54,140 nt of DNA, from NCBI GenBank assembly GCA_913062955.1, contig CAJXZP010000023.1, forward strand, positions 1 through 54,140, written 5' to 3'. Positions within the stretch are counted from its first letter, which is position 1. Each line of letters starts with the position of its first letter. Positions 1 through 8,357 of the stretch are shown here, one piece after another. Position numbers and translations under genes: made by a program. The notes under the pieces were generated by a model, which had not been told where the DNA came from, ran no database searches, and was given only the letters and a program-made list of their open reading frames with translations. Source of the DNA: an uncultured Flavobacteriales bacterium (GTDB lineage: Bacteria; Bacteroidota; Bacteroidia; Flavobacteriales_G; Salibacteraceae).

Positions 1-1
1 A

Positions 2-1000
2 ACCATAAGTAATAATTCAGCGACTAGCGGGGGGGGGGTATATTCTATCGCTTTTTCTTCTACTTCTTCTGTAACAGTAGGGAGTTCGATAATTGATGGG
101 AGTAGTATTTATAACGGAGGAGCTAATTCAATTACTTCTTTAGGGTTTAATGTTTTTAGTGATTTCCCAACTGGCGCCACAGTTACTGGGGACCAAGTTA
201 ATCAAGTATTAAACCTACAAGATTTAGCCTTTAATGGAGGTGCTACCCAAACCATGTTGCCAGCAGTTGGTAGGATTGCAATTGATGCGGGAGATCCTTT
301 AGATCTGAGTGCCGCACAAAACCGTACCATTTCTGGAGGAAGAAGAGACGTAGGTGCTGCAGAAACAGCCTGTACAACTACCGCAGGTACGTACACCGAA
401 ACCGTTTGTTTTGGAGATAGTATTGTGGTGAATGGAACAACCTATAAAACATCAGTTACTGGAGCTACAGAAGTGTTTACCAATATTGGTGCTAATATGT
501 GCGATAGTACGGTAACCATTAATTTAACAGTAGAAAATACCATAGACACTTCAACAACGATTATTGGGTTAACAATAACAGCAAACGCCACTAGCGCAAC
601 ATACAATTGGATAGATTGTAATACAGGAAATCCTATTACACCAGCGGAAACAAATGTAAATTATACAGCTACAGCAAATGGAGATTATGCCGTTGTGGTA
701 ACTGTAGGAAATTGTTCAGATACCTCAGCTTGTGTAAATATTAGTACTGTTGGCATAGAGGCACAAACGAGTAACATCAATTTATCTATACACCCTAACC
801 CAGCAACAAATAAATTAACTATTGAAAATAAAGAATTGAAAATTAAGTCCATTTCAATTTTAAATATCACAGGGGGAATTGTAAAAAAAATAACTGAAAA
901 CACTAAGACCATTGATGTTTCTAATTTGACAAAAGGCATTTACCTTTTACAAATCCACACAGATAAAGGGTTGGTAAACAAAAAATTTATTAAAGAATAA
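2..1000 (+). CDS. Secreted beta-helix protein with T9SS C-terminal sorting domain (5' partial)
   Basis: The reading frame is open from base 2, so the true start lies outside the window; the first in-window ATG at 254 is internal. The N-terminal part is rich in N, S, T and G, with short repeated turns like a right-handed parallel beta helix. It ends in GRRDVGAAE, which matches the end of the choice-of-anchor domains seen on such repeats. A short Cys-containing linker region follows. The last 70 residues are a classical type IX secretion sorting domain: the IHPNPATNKL motif, a KGIYLLQI-type strand and a basic end, KKFIKE. The protein should therefore be exported across the outer membrane and anchored or released at the surface. 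A run of ten G at 29-38 lies inside the frame. Its function is unknown, possibly adhesion. A strong terminator follows. Confidence 0.85.
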   Translation, partial: TISNNSATSGGGVYSIAFSSTSSVTVGSSIIDGSSIYNGGANSITSLGFNVFSDFPTGATVTGDQVNQVLNLQDLAFNGGATQTMLPAVGRIAIDAGDPLDLSAAQNRTISGGRRDVGAAETACTTTAGTYTETVCFGDSIVVNGTTYKTSVTGATEVFTNIGANMCDSTVTINLTVENTIDTSTTIIGLTITANATSATYNWIDCNTGNPITPAETNVNYTATANGDYAVVVTVGNCSDTSACVNISTVGIEAQTSNINLSIHPNPATNKLTIENKELKIKSISILNITGGIVKKITENTKTIDVSNLTKGIYLLQIHTDKGLVNKKFIKE

Positions 1001-1036
1001 TAATTAGTAACAAGAACGTGTAAACTCCGTTTTCAG

Positions 1037-1070
1037 AAAAAGGCTATCAATACTTGATAGCCTTTTTCTT
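1037..1070 (+). terminator. Rho-independent terminator after the T9SS protein
   Basis: A perfect 14-bp stem (1037-1050 with 1054-1067) and a 3-nt loop end in a T run. Because the A and T tails pair, the hairpin could work in both directions. It closes the secreted-protein gene 37 bases after its stop codon. Confidence 0.8.
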
Positions 1071-1093
1071 TGAATATATAAATAAAAAGAAAA

Positions 1094-1316
1094 CGTTGGG
1101 TAACATCATCTATATTTTTTGGGGCGGTTGGCAGTAATTTAAAATAGCAAAGCAATTAATAAGCACCGCCAAATCGTTAGATTAGCCGATAGGGAAATAT
1201 TCTAAAATTTGGTTTTTAAGAAAAAATAAATCACAAAAAATTCAACGTTTTGGCTCGGGGCATATACGGAGCTCTTGTGCTGATCGGGAGCCGAAGTAGG
1301 GTAGCTTTGTGCGTCC
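1094..1316 (+). repeat. Intergenic repeat, copy A (diverged)
   Basis: This non-coding spacer lies before the Fnr-like gene. Its 5' half holds a GGCGGT ... ACCGCC inverted pair around 1123-1169. Its 3' half (about 1260-1316) reads CATATACGGAGCTC, then GCCGAAGTAGGGTAG and TTTGTGCG. That order matches the 3' blocks of the copies near 2.8, 3.6 and 9.1 kb. It is the most diverged of the long copies. Confidence 0.5.
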
Positions 1317-1325
1317 TTAGGAAAA

Positions 1326-1913
1326 ATGGATATGGATATAAAAAAAGCAATAGAAATAATCAGTAATCAGTATTCTCTATTAACCTCTGAATGTAAATCC
1401 GAGTTATTAAATAATTCTAAAATTTTAGTGTTAGAAAAAGGCACAACTCTGGTAAGAGAAGGACAATATTCTGATAAAACTTTTTTCATTATAAATGGAT
1501 GCGCAAGAGCCTTTTATTTGAAGGATGGAAAGGACATTTCTGATTGGTTTGCTTTTGAAAATGATTTTATAAGTTCCATAAATAGTTTTTTTCTTAATAT
1601 TCCTAGCCCCCATTATATTGAACTACTTGAAGATTCCGTATTATTAGAAATATCCAGAGAAAATGTGGAGAAATTGGCGAATACATATCGTGACTTTGAG
1701 CGATTAAGTAAAGTGATCGTTATAAAAACAATGCTCATGCAACAAGAAAGGATTTCATCTATGCAATTTCATTCTGCAGAACAAAAATATGAAAATGTTT
1801 TATCCATTCATCCGAATATTAGTCAACGAATTTCATTAACACATATCGCTTCCTATATTGGTATTACACTTGAAACATTAAGTAGGATAAGAAAACGCCA
1901 AAGCCGAATTTGA
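1326..1913 (+). CDS. Crp/Fnr-family transcriptional regulator
   Basis: This 195-residue protein has an N-terminal cyclic-nucleotide-binding-type beta roll (about residues 25-115, with the family-like turn LVREGQYSDKTFFIINGCAR) and a C-terminal winged helix. The recognition helix is ISLTHIASYIGITLETLSRIRK. No Cys cluster for an iron-sulfur centre is seen, so oxygen sensing as in true FNR is not supported. A second ATG two codons in is an alternative start. The gene lies 10 bases before the cytochrome-b-like membrane protein, so the two probably form an operon and the regulator may control its neighbour. The flanking repeats suggest that the pair moved as a unit. Confidence 0.8.
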   Translation: MDMDIKKAIEIISNQYSLLTSECKSELLNNSKILVLEKGTTLVREGQYSDKTFFIINGCARAFYLKDGKDISDWFAFENDFISSINSFFLNIPSPHYIELLEDSVLLEISRENVEKLANTYRDFERLSKVIVIKTMLMQQERISSMQFHSAEQKYENVLSIHPNISQRISLTHIASYIGITLETLSRIRKRQSRI

Positions 1914-1923
1914 TTTAGATCAA

Positions 1924-2574
1924 ATGATAACTCACCTTTTAAAGTCATCTTCGCAAAAAAAGATGAAACGAATTCATTATCTCTCAGGAATAACGATAAC
2001 AATTTTCGTGGTTTTACACCTGTCTAATCATGTATATAGCCTTTTTGGACCAAACGCTCACCTTGACCTGATGAACGATTTAAGAGTTGTTTATAGAAAT
2101 ATAATTGCTGAAACTATATTGCTTTTTGCCGTTGCAATTCAAATTATTTCAGGAATAAGATTCGTTTTAAAAAAACGGAACTCCAAATCTGATTTTTTTG
2201 GGAAATTACAAATTTGGACAGGTTTATACCTGGCCTTTTTTTTGTTAATTCATGTAAGTGCTGTTTTATCTGGGAGATTAATTTTGAATTTAGATACTAA
2301 CTTTTACTTTGGTGTTGCTGGATTAAATACTTTTCCCTTAAACTTATTTTTCATGCCCTATTATGGCCTTGCTATTATTTCATTTTCCGGGCATATTTCA
2401 GCAGTTCATTCGAAAAAAATGAAAAGTAAATTATTCGGAATGGGATCGATTGAACAATCCTATGGAATTTTTATTATCGGAATAATTTTGACTTTAGTAA
2501 TACTTTACGGGTTGACAAACGGATTCCATGGAGTGGAAATACCAAAAGAATATGATATAATCACTGGGAAATAA
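1924..2574 (+). CDS. Multi-spanning membrane protein, cytochrome-b-like
   Basis: The 216-residue protein has about five predicted membrane helices. Histidines sit inside or at the ends of helices (VVLHLSNH, FLLIHVSAVLSGR, ISFSGHISAVH). This is the pattern of the fumarate reductase/succinate dehydrogenase cytochrome-b-like superfamily, where such histidines bind haem. The family assignment is inference, because no exact family was recognised. It follows the Crp/Fnr-type regulator by 10 bases in the same direction, which suggests a regulated redox or stress function. A long intergenic repeat begins 17 bases after its stop. Confidence 0.6.
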   Translation: MITHLLKSSSQKKMKRIHYLSGITITIFVVLHLSNHVYSLFGPNAHLDLMNDLRVVYRNIIAETILLFAVAIQIISGIRFVLKKRNSKSDFFGKLQIWTGLYLAFFLLIHVSAVLSGRLILNLDTNFYFGVAGLNTFPLNLFFMPYYGLAIISFSGHISAVHSKKMKSKLFGMGSIEQSYGIFIIGIILTLVILYGLTNGFHGVEIPKEYDIITGK

Positions 2575-2590
2575 AAAATACCTTCCCCCT

Positions 2591-2850
2591 ATAATTATTG
2601 CCATGCAGAGGCTAGGCTCTGGAGCATTTAAAAATGTAAATGGTATAGCTCCATAACTTTTGCTAGGTGGTTATCCGAAACCAAAATATCTTATATCCAT
2701 GCCAGAGAGATTCGGATTCAGTCATCTTTATTAGGCTCAGCGCAAGGCTTAGCTCCGCAAAAGTTAGTAGTTTAGCAGTAATTATTAAGTTACCCGAAAC
2801 TTACCATATGTGTACTGAGCTTTTACCAAAGTAGGGTAGTGTGGTGTGGA
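2591..2850 (+). repeat. Long intergenic repeat, copy B
   Basis: About 260 bp of non-coding sequence shares three ordered blocks with copies C and D. The first block reads GCCATGCAGAGGCTAGGCTC, then TTTAAAAATGTAAATGGTAT and CTCCATAACTTTTGCT. The middle block is AGTTAGTAGTTTAGCAGT. The last block is CATATGTGTACTGAGCTTTT, then GTAGGGTAGTGTGG. It fills the gap between the cytochrome-like gene and the lipoprotein gene. It is in the same orientation as the other copies. Confidence 0.75.
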
Positions 2851-2915
2851 ATTCCCCTCTTTTGGGACTGACAATAAGATCCTTCAGACAACGTTTTTGT
2901 TGTTGGAAAAAAAAT

Positions 2916-3293
2916 ATGAAAAACTCAATATTATTAACGCTCTTACTTTTCATAATTATTTCTTCTTGTAAGAAAGAGTTAACCAAAGAAGAGGACACTC
3001 AAAATTTAATGGAAATTTTTGGGGACATTCAAAGTATGGCACAAAGTATAGATTGTACAAATTCTGGAGAGTGGACATTTACTAGTTATGGAAGCAAAGC
3101 TTGTGGAGGTCCAAAAGGCTATATACCGTATTCGTTAAATATGGATGTACTAACATTCCTGCAATTAATCGAAACCCATAGAAGAAAAGAAAGGGAATTC
3201 AATGATAAATGGGGGGCAATTAGTGATTGCATGATGGCTATTCAACCCACTGGAGTTCATTGTAAAGATGGAAACCCGGTTTTAGAATATTAA
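2916..3293 (+). CDS. Small secreted lipoprotein, uncharacterised
   Basis: The start at 2916 is preferred because it gives a clean SPII signal peptide (MKNSILLTLLLFIIISSC) with Cys-18 followed by KK. Upstream in-frame codons lie inside the repeat. The mature part of about 107 residues keeps the Cys residues of GSKACGGPKGYIPYS, of AISDCMMA and of TGVHCKDG, which suggests disulfides in a periplasmic or surface lipoprotein. Similar Cys- and Gly-rich lipoproteins are widespread in this phylum, but no function is known to me. It stands alone between two copies of the long repeat, as a single-gene unit. Confidence 0.75.
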   Translation: MKNSILLTLLLFIIISSCKKELTKEEDTQNLMEIFGDIQSMAQSIDCTNSGEWTFTSYGSKACGGPKGYIPYSLNMDVLTFLQLIETHRRKEREFNDKWGAISDCMMAIQPTGVHCKDGNPVLEY

Positions 3294-3307
3294 AAAACTA
3301 CACTCAA

Positions 3308-3642
3308 TAATCCATATAGTTAATGCCGTGCAAAGGCTAGGTTCTGGGGTATTTAAAAAGGTAAATGGTATAGTTCCATAAGTTTTACTCTAGATTATCT
3401 GATACAAAAATGCCACGTTGCATTCCATGCTAGGGAGATTAGGATTCTGTAATCTTAAATTGTCTCAGGCCAAGGCTAAGCTCCGTAAAAATTAGTAGTT
3501 TAGCAGTATTAATTTAATTACCCAGTACTGACCATGCTTGTACGGAGTTGCTTGCACTGATTGTAGGGAGTACTTCGGTAGGTTTAGCAGAATTCGTAGC
3601 TATAGTGCACAGCGGTCGAAATGCCGAAGCAAGGTAGTGTGG
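3308..3642 (+). repeat. Long intergenic repeat, copy C
   Basis: About 335 bp carries the same ordered blocks as copies B and D. The first is TTAATGCCGTGCAAAGGCT, then ATTTAAAAAGGTAAATGGTA and TTCCATAAGTTTTACT. The middle is GCTCCGTAAAAATTAGTAGT, then TTAGCAGT. The last is CATGCTTGTACGGAG, with an inserted stretch before AAGGTAGTGTGG. The insert carries a TACTTCGGTAGG segment also seen in copy D. Confidence 0.75.
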
Positions 3643-3659
3643 TCGGTTATGAAAGAAAT

Positions 3660-4010
3660 ATGACGAAGAAAATACTTGTACCTATAGACATAAATGATCC
3701 TCAGGGGAAGATTAATGACTTCTTATTTCCTGATCCAACAGACAAAAAAATGGTTCTAAAGGGAATAAATACTGGAAAAGTATGGGGCTTTGGGATGGTG
3801 ATTTTGACAAGTGAAATCAGTGAGAATGATCTTTTTAAAAGGATTATTGATAGCGGTAATAAAATTGAATCCGTACAATCACTTTTAAATGCGCTTAAGG
3901 AATATGTAATAGAGATGCCAAAATATAAGATTGGAAATATTTTAAAATTGAACGACAATAAATCAAATGTTGATTTCGTAATTGAATATCAACGATTGAC
4001 GAAAAAATAA
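3660..4010 (+). CDS. Hypothetical protein, 116 residues
   Basis: The start at 3660 (MTKKILVPIDIND) is chosen because the in-frame region upstream, from 3621, is still part of the intergenic repeat. The protein is soluble, with no signal peptide or membrane helix, and with mixed alpha/beta character and a Lys-rich C-terminus. I do not recognise a family. It lies 16 bases before the DUF2004-like gene in the same direction, and the pair sits behind repeat copy C. A paired function such as regulator/partner or immunity is possible but only inferred from position. Confidence 0.55.
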   Translation: MTKKILVPIDINDPQGKINDFLFPDPTDKKMVLKGINTGKVWGFGMVILTSEISENDLFKRIIDSGNKIESVQSLLNALKEYVIEMPKYKIGNILKLNDNKSNVDFVIEYQRLTKK

Positions 4011-4026
4011 TAAACGACCGACAATA

Positions 4027-4512
4027 ATGGGTATAAAATATTTTGATGAAATAGATTCAAATAAACTTGTAGACTACTATTCAAAAAAAATTGAACTAGA
4101 CTCCGTAAGAATTGATGTTGATTTAAATTTTGAATCTCAAAGTTTATCTTATGAAGAAGCTGAAAATCTGAATACCTGTTTAAAGGAATTACCAAATATT
4201 ATTAAGAATTCATGGCAATGGATAATGAGTGATTACAAAAATGGAGAAGATGTAAGTGAATACATATCATTTCATTTGGACGATTTTTTTGAAGATGACC
4301 CAGAAGAAATATTAAAAGGAACGGACTCTAATCTTGACAATAAAGACAGATTTCTTCAAACATTGAGAGTGAATCGAATTGGGGTCTATCCCGACTCACC
4401 AGAAAATTATTTAGTCATTGACTGGATGACTGATCCAGAATTATCTAACTACAAATTGGTCGTTAATTGCAACCAGAATTTTGAATTGGAATATATCACT
4501 GTGGAAAGTTAA
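4027..4512 (+). CDS. DUF2004-like acidic protein
   Basis: This 161-residue, strongly acidic soluble protein ends in a beta-rich segment (NYLVIDWMTDPELSNYKLVV, then NFELEYITVES). That segment resembles the C-terminal part of DUF2004-type proteins, a group often found singly or near toxin-immunity loci. The match rests on pattern recognition, so the family name is tentative. It follows the 116-residue hypothetical gene closely (stop at 4010, start at 4027) and is probably co-transcribed with it. A 97-base spacer follows; its inverted segments CCGAACCAACC and GGTTGGTTCA-like bases may be a short relative of the long repeats. Confidence 0.55.
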   Translation: MGIKYFDEIDSNKLVDYYSKKIELDSVRIDVDLNFESQSLSYEEAENLNTCLKELPNIIKNSWQWIMSDYKNGEDVSEYISFHLDDFFEDDPEEILKGTDSNLDNKDRFLQTLRVNRIGVYPDSPENYLVIDWMTDPELSNYKLVVNCNQNFELEYITVES

Positions 4513-4609
4513 AATAATAAACAACTGCCATAAATGGCTATAAAGCATAGGGCCGAACCAACCAAATCATTCCGTTGGTTCATAACTGGAACTTTTGGCT
4601 TAATCACAC

Positions 4610-5020
4610 ATGAAAAATATAGAAATGACAAGAAAAGATCATCTGAAATTTTGCGAAATTTGTCATCATAGATCATTGAATTTTAGAAAAGGATTAATCT
4701 GTTCAAAAACGAATGAAATTGCCGATTTTAACATTGAATGTGACTCTTTTGAAAAAGATGACATAGAGAAAGAAAGACTTTTTGAAAAAAGACTATCCAG
4801 TGCAAATGACACAAATTCAGGAGACCCAATTGATTTTAAAAAAAACAAAGAAAATGGGATACTTGCCATGGTAATAGGAATTGGCATTCTTTTCCTAACG
4901 CTATTTGCGGAGAGTATCCCTTTGATTATTATTCCTTCAGGAGCAATGATATGGGGATGGACCGTTTATAAGAAAGGCGTAAAACAAGAACAAATCCACG
5001 CAGAAAATAAAGAAAATTAA
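4610..5020 (+). CDS. Zinc-ribbon-like protein with two C-terminal membrane helices
   Basis: The N-terminal 45 residues hold four Cys in a treble-clef or ribbon-like pattern (FCEICHHRS, then GLICSKT and FNIECDSF). A charged linker follows, then two closely spaced hydrophobic segments around residues 85-125 (ILAMVIGIGILFLTLFAES, then IPLIIIPSGAMIWGWTVY). The cytoplasmic Cys head plus a membrane hairpin is a recurrent arrangement in this phylum, with no function known to me. It stands as a single-gene unit in the one-directional array. Confidence 0.6.
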   Translation: MKNIEMTRKDHLKFCEICHHRSLNFRKGLICSKTNEIADFNIECDSFEKDDIEKERLFEKRLSSANDTNSGDPIDFKKNKENGILAMVIGIGILFLTLFAESIPLIIIPSGAMIWGWTVYKKGVKQEQIHAENKEN

Positions 5021-5079
5021 GCCTATCAATCGCAATATTTAATGCTTGAAAAATGGGCTTAAGAACGTCTGTCGCTCGT

Positions 5080-5107
5080 GCTCCGTCAAAATAAATAGTA
5101 GGCAGTT
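5080..5107 (+). repeat. Fragment of the long intergenic repeat
   Basis: GCTCCGTCAAAATAAATAG, then TAGGCAGTT, matches the middle block of copies B and C (GCTCCG, A-rich, TTAGTAGTTTAGCAG) with a few changes. The rest of the 5021-5205 spacer has no clear gene. This looks like a decayed copy between the zinc-ribbon gene and a broken gene. Confidence 0.4.
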
Positions 5108-5205
5108 GAAAAATGAAGCTGGGGATGCGATGTTTTAGGGAATGCCGTTAATCAAGAAAATACCCAAATGAAAAGAGCATCCTAATAAAAACATTAAACG
5201 AGTTG

Positions 5206-5577
5206 ATGAAACCTTTAGAACGATCAAATTATGAAAGAATATTTGGAGTGATAACCACTTTGAATGTTCTATTGCCCTTAACTGTTTCTATTATTCATTC
5301 TCAATGACCTTTATGGGAACACTTCGGTTTCGTATAATGCATGGGGACAATTCTTTCTATTTGAAAGTACTACAATGCTCATTATTTCCTTATTCGGTTT
5401 TACGATTTAATCAGAATTTCGAAAAAAGCAAAACGAATAATAATTTGGATCTATATTTTGCTGGACCACTTGCCATTGATAATAATAACTGGGTGGGAAA
5501 ATTTAGGGTGTCTTCAGACATTCTTCACATCCACAATGACTGTTTTTTGGGTAGGGAATCTAAAAAAAAAACAATAA
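5206..5577 (+). pseudogene. Decayed small membrane-protein gene (multiple frameshifts)
   Basis: An ATG at 5206 opens MKPLERSNYERIFGVITTL, then NVLLPLTVSIIHSQ, and stops at 5305-5307. The next frame continues with LYGNTSVSYNAWGQFFLF, then a hydrophobic run MLIISLFGFTI, and stops at 5408-5410. The first frame resumes with IYILLDHLPLIIITGW, then FFTSTMTVFWVG, and stops at 5575-5577. Read together, these pieces look like one membrane protein broken by at least two indels and one stop. An open frame at 5304-5591 exists, but its translation has no membrane character and I regard it as chance. No family was recognised. Confidence 0.45.
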
Positions 5578-5683
5578 TAAGAAACATTTAATCGCAAGTT
5601 CAATATGGTTAGGAATAAACCTATTGATACCGACAATGCCATTTTGGTGAAAAATAAATAATAATAACTTAAACAAATCCTTC

Positions 5684-6514
5684 ATGTATAGAATTCTGAT
5701 ACTCCTATTCACTTTAGGGGTAAGTACTGGCTATGGGCAATCAAAAAAAACGGTAAAACATTTCGATAAAGGATTGACTTTTTCAGAAAATAAGGAATAT
5801 AAAAAAGCTATTTCTGCTTATTTAGATTGTATTGAAGAAGACCCAACGCAGTCTTCGTGTTACTTAAATGCAGGCATTGATTATTCTTCTATTGGAGAAT
5901 ACGAACGTTCTATTGAAATGCTTGAAAAAGCGATGAATATTGATCCGGCCAGTTATAAAATATGTACAAGTTTGGGAAATTCATTTTCGCATGTGGGAGC
6001 CTATAAAAAAGCCATATATTACCTGGGACAAGCGATTGATTTAAAAGAAGATGGTTTGGATACCCTCTATTTTAATATCGGGAATAACTATATGCGTTGG
6101 GGTAAATTGGATAGTGCTGTTTGGTATTATGAAAAAGGGCTGGATCTAAATCCTGAGTCGGGAGTAATTCGAACCAATCTAGCTTATGTTTTGATTTTAC
6201 AAGAGGATTATTTAGCCGCTAAACCAGAACTTAAAATCCTAATAAAGGATTTTCCTAAAGTGGCAAATAATTACAATAATCTGGGGTATGTGTTTTATCA
6301 ATTGAATGAATTAAAATCTGCGGAGTATTATGTCAATAAATCCCTTGAAATTGATGATGAAAATTCATGGTGTTATAGAAATCTAGGGTTGATTTATAAA
6401 AAGAAAGGAGAACAAAAAAAGGCGTGTAAATATCTAAACAGAGCTTTAGATCTTGATTTTGTCAAAATTTGGGGAGAGGATGAGATTAAGGACCTTATTA
6501 AATATTGTCCCTAA
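5684..6514 (+). CDS. Secreted TPR-repeat protein
   Basis: The 276-residue protein starts with a signal peptide (MYRILILLFTLGVSTGYG) and is otherwise built of about six tetratricopeptide repeats. Typical repeat positions are visible, for example YLNAGIDYSSIGEYERSIEM, YNNLGYVFYQLNELKSAEYY and CYRNLGLIYKKKGEQKKACK. It is probably a periplasmic or outer-membrane-associated scaffold that binds partner proteins. It precedes a second TPR protein by 485 bases and may be functionally linked to it, although the gap argues against a simple operon. No enzymatic domain is seen. Confidence 0.75.
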   Translation: MYRILILLFTLGVSTGYGQSKKTVKHFDKGLTFSENKEYKKAISAYLDCIEEDPTQSSCYLNAGIDYSSIGEYERSIEMLEKAMNIDPASYKICTSLGNSFSHVGAYKKAIYYLGQAIDLKEDGLDTLYFNIGNNYMRWGKLDSAVWYYEKGLDLNPESGVIRTNLAYVLILQEDYLAAKPELKILIKDFPKVANNYNNLGYVFYQLNELKSAEYYVNKSLEIDDENSWCYRNLGLIYKKKGEQKKACKYLNRALDLDFVKIWGEDEIKDLIKYCP

Positions 6515-6999
6515 TTCAAGATAAGAAATGACAGGTTTTTTTACCGGAACTTCAAAAAAATGCAAACCAAATATCGGAAGTGTATTCCAATTTTAATGCT
6601 GTTTTCTATATTCCTTTCCTTCTTTATGGCCAAAGTGAAAATAGAGAAATATTTGGTTATTTAATGCGTAATGAAATTTTCAAATACCGATAGGTAGATG
6701 TACCAAAGGTGGTGGGAACGTTTGCGAAGTAGCGTATCGTTAGTTGTTAGTGTCATGGATGGTAATCAACGCGTTGAGGAAGTTTTAGATGTTCAAGTGG
6801 CTTATTGAAATAAAACATTCCCGCTCTTTTATCTGGTATGATTTTAACTTATTTTGCACTTAATTTCCGGGTTATTATCTGATAGTTGGATTTGTAATTA
6901 TTATCGTTTAATCCTGACTTCAAAGTAAATTGCCGCCATAATGGGTGTGCCCTATATTTTTCACCTGAATGTTAACCTGAGTACCACAAAAATCAAATT
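6515..6999 (+). other. 485-bp spacer with a probable gene remnant
   Basis: No complete gene is seen. One frame is open from 6532 to 6693 without a start codon and encodes a protein-like stretch (VYSNFNAVFYIPFLLYGQS, then IFGYLMRNEIFKYR). That suggests the tail of a lost gene. The rest includes GTAGCGTATCGTTAG and TTGCCGCCATAATGG segments that recall the intergenic repeats only weakly. No terminator or clear promoter was recognised. Confidence 0.35.
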
Positions 7000-8223
7000 A
7001 TGAAAAACCAAGTATTAAGCCTCCTATTTATTATGATATCCGTCTCTTTTGGATTTAGTCAATCTGGAGATTTAGAAAAACGCTTAAAAAAAGTAGACGG
7101 TTTAATAGAAAAAAATAAACTTGAAAAGGCAGGGGAGCGTCTAGAAGGAATCCTAGTAGATTATTCCTACTATGGGAAAGGATGGGACCTATTATCGAAA
7201 ATAAGACGGAAAGAATGGCAGGATAGTCAAAGTATGGATTCGTTTATGAAGGGCGCATTTACGGTTACCGTTGAAGGTGGAGGGGATAAGGAATCCGATG
7301 AATTAGCGAATAGCTTGGTCTCTCTTCTAAATGAAATGAGACCTTCATTAGTGGCTTACGATACGTATATTTATACATTAAGAATGGCAACCCTTAAGTC
7401 TAATACGGCTTATTACTCGGCTATATTATTAAGAAATGAAAAAGTAGTGGTTGTGGTGGATACCAATTTAACGGAGAAGGCTTCGGCATACTTTGAGGAG
7501 GGAGAAAAAGCGTTTCATAATAAAAACTACCACAAAGCTGCTTTGAATTATCAGAAAGCAGTGGAAGAACAACCTAACTTTTATAAAGCAAGGTTATATT
7601 TAGGGGACTCCTATTATTTTACGGGGGATTACATGGAGGCGATAGAAAAGTTTAAATTAGCGAAAGATCAATTTCCAAATATGCTTGAGCCCAGAAAGTA
7701 TTTAGTGGATGCCTATGCAAAGGAGGGGCTGTATCCAAATTGTTTAGAAGAAGCTATTCGTGCCTTTACTGTTTATCCGGATATATCCATGTACGCTAAA
7801 CTAAAAGATGCGGCTGTACTTAGCGGTAAAAATATTGAATTAGAATGGACTCAAAGAGCCTGTTTTCCTAACACCATGAAAAGTACGCATTCACAAATAT
7901 TAATTGAGGATGAAAAAAGTGCGTGGTTTTATTACCAATCCTCTAAAGTTAAACTTAAGGAGTATTGTGATGAAAATGGGAAAGTTTCGAAAGAAAACGG
8001 ATGGACCAAAGCGAAATATTTAGAAGTATTTAGTTGGGAGCAAATGATTGAACATAGTGCGGAAGATGAATTGTTAGAAGCTAAAAAAATGCAAGAATTG
8101 GGGTACTTGGATTGTTATGTTTTGGTAACCTGTTTTCATCAGGATTTTTATAACCAGTATACAGATTTTGCAGTCAATAACGAAGAAAAGATCATTGAAT
8201 ACTTTAACGCATTTATTAAATAA
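7000..8223 (+). CDS. Secreted TPR-repeat protein, larger
   Basis: The 407-residue protein has a signal peptide (MKNQVLSLLFIMISVSFG, then FSQ). An N-terminal region of about 140 residues includes one early helical repeat. A central pair of TPR motifs follows at about 165-235 (AYFEEGEKAFHNKNYHKAAL, ARLYLGDSYYFTGDYMEAIE). The 170-residue C-terminal part shows no motif I recognise, apart from scattered acidic and aromatic residues. It is likely periplasmic. It shares its type with the TPR gene upstream but no close sequence similarity, so a joint role is only inferred. Confidence 0.7.
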   Translation: MKNQVLSLLFIMISVSFGFSQSGDLEKRLKKVDGLIEKNKLEKAGERLEGILVDYSYYGKGWDLLSKIRRKEWQDSQSMDSFMKGAFTVTVEGGGDKESDELANSLVSLLNEMRPSLVAYDTYIYTLRMATLKSNTAYYSAILLRNEKVVVVVDTNLTEKASAYFEEGEKAFHNKNYHKAALNYQKAVEEQPNFYKARLYLGDSYYFTGDYMEAIEKFKLAKDQFPNMLEPRKYLVDAYAKEGLYPNCLEEAIRAFTVYPDISMYAKLKDAAVLSGKNIELEWTQRACFPNTMKSTHSQILIEDEKSAWFYYQSSKVKLKEYCDENGKVSKENGWTKAKYLEVFSWEQMIEHSAEDELLEAKKMQELGYLDCYVLVTCFHQDFYNQYTDFAVNNEEKIIEYFNAFIK

Positions 8224-8357
8224 AACCTATATTAGGTATAGATGTAAAGTTAATCAGGTCGATGAAAATGGCCTGTCTGATGTGTCCCAAGGCTTCGAGC
8301 TATCGAACTAGTACTACGCACAGCCAAAGGTTGACAACACTAAAAATCAATTAAAAA

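Noticed and set aside
2841-2915. N-terminal extension of the lipoprotein
   Set aside because: This segment is part of repeat copy B and would hide the SPII signal peptide.
5304-5591. 95-residue protein-coding gene
   Set aside because: The frame overlaps better membrane-protein-like segments in the other two frames, so it is more likely a chance frame in a pseudogene.
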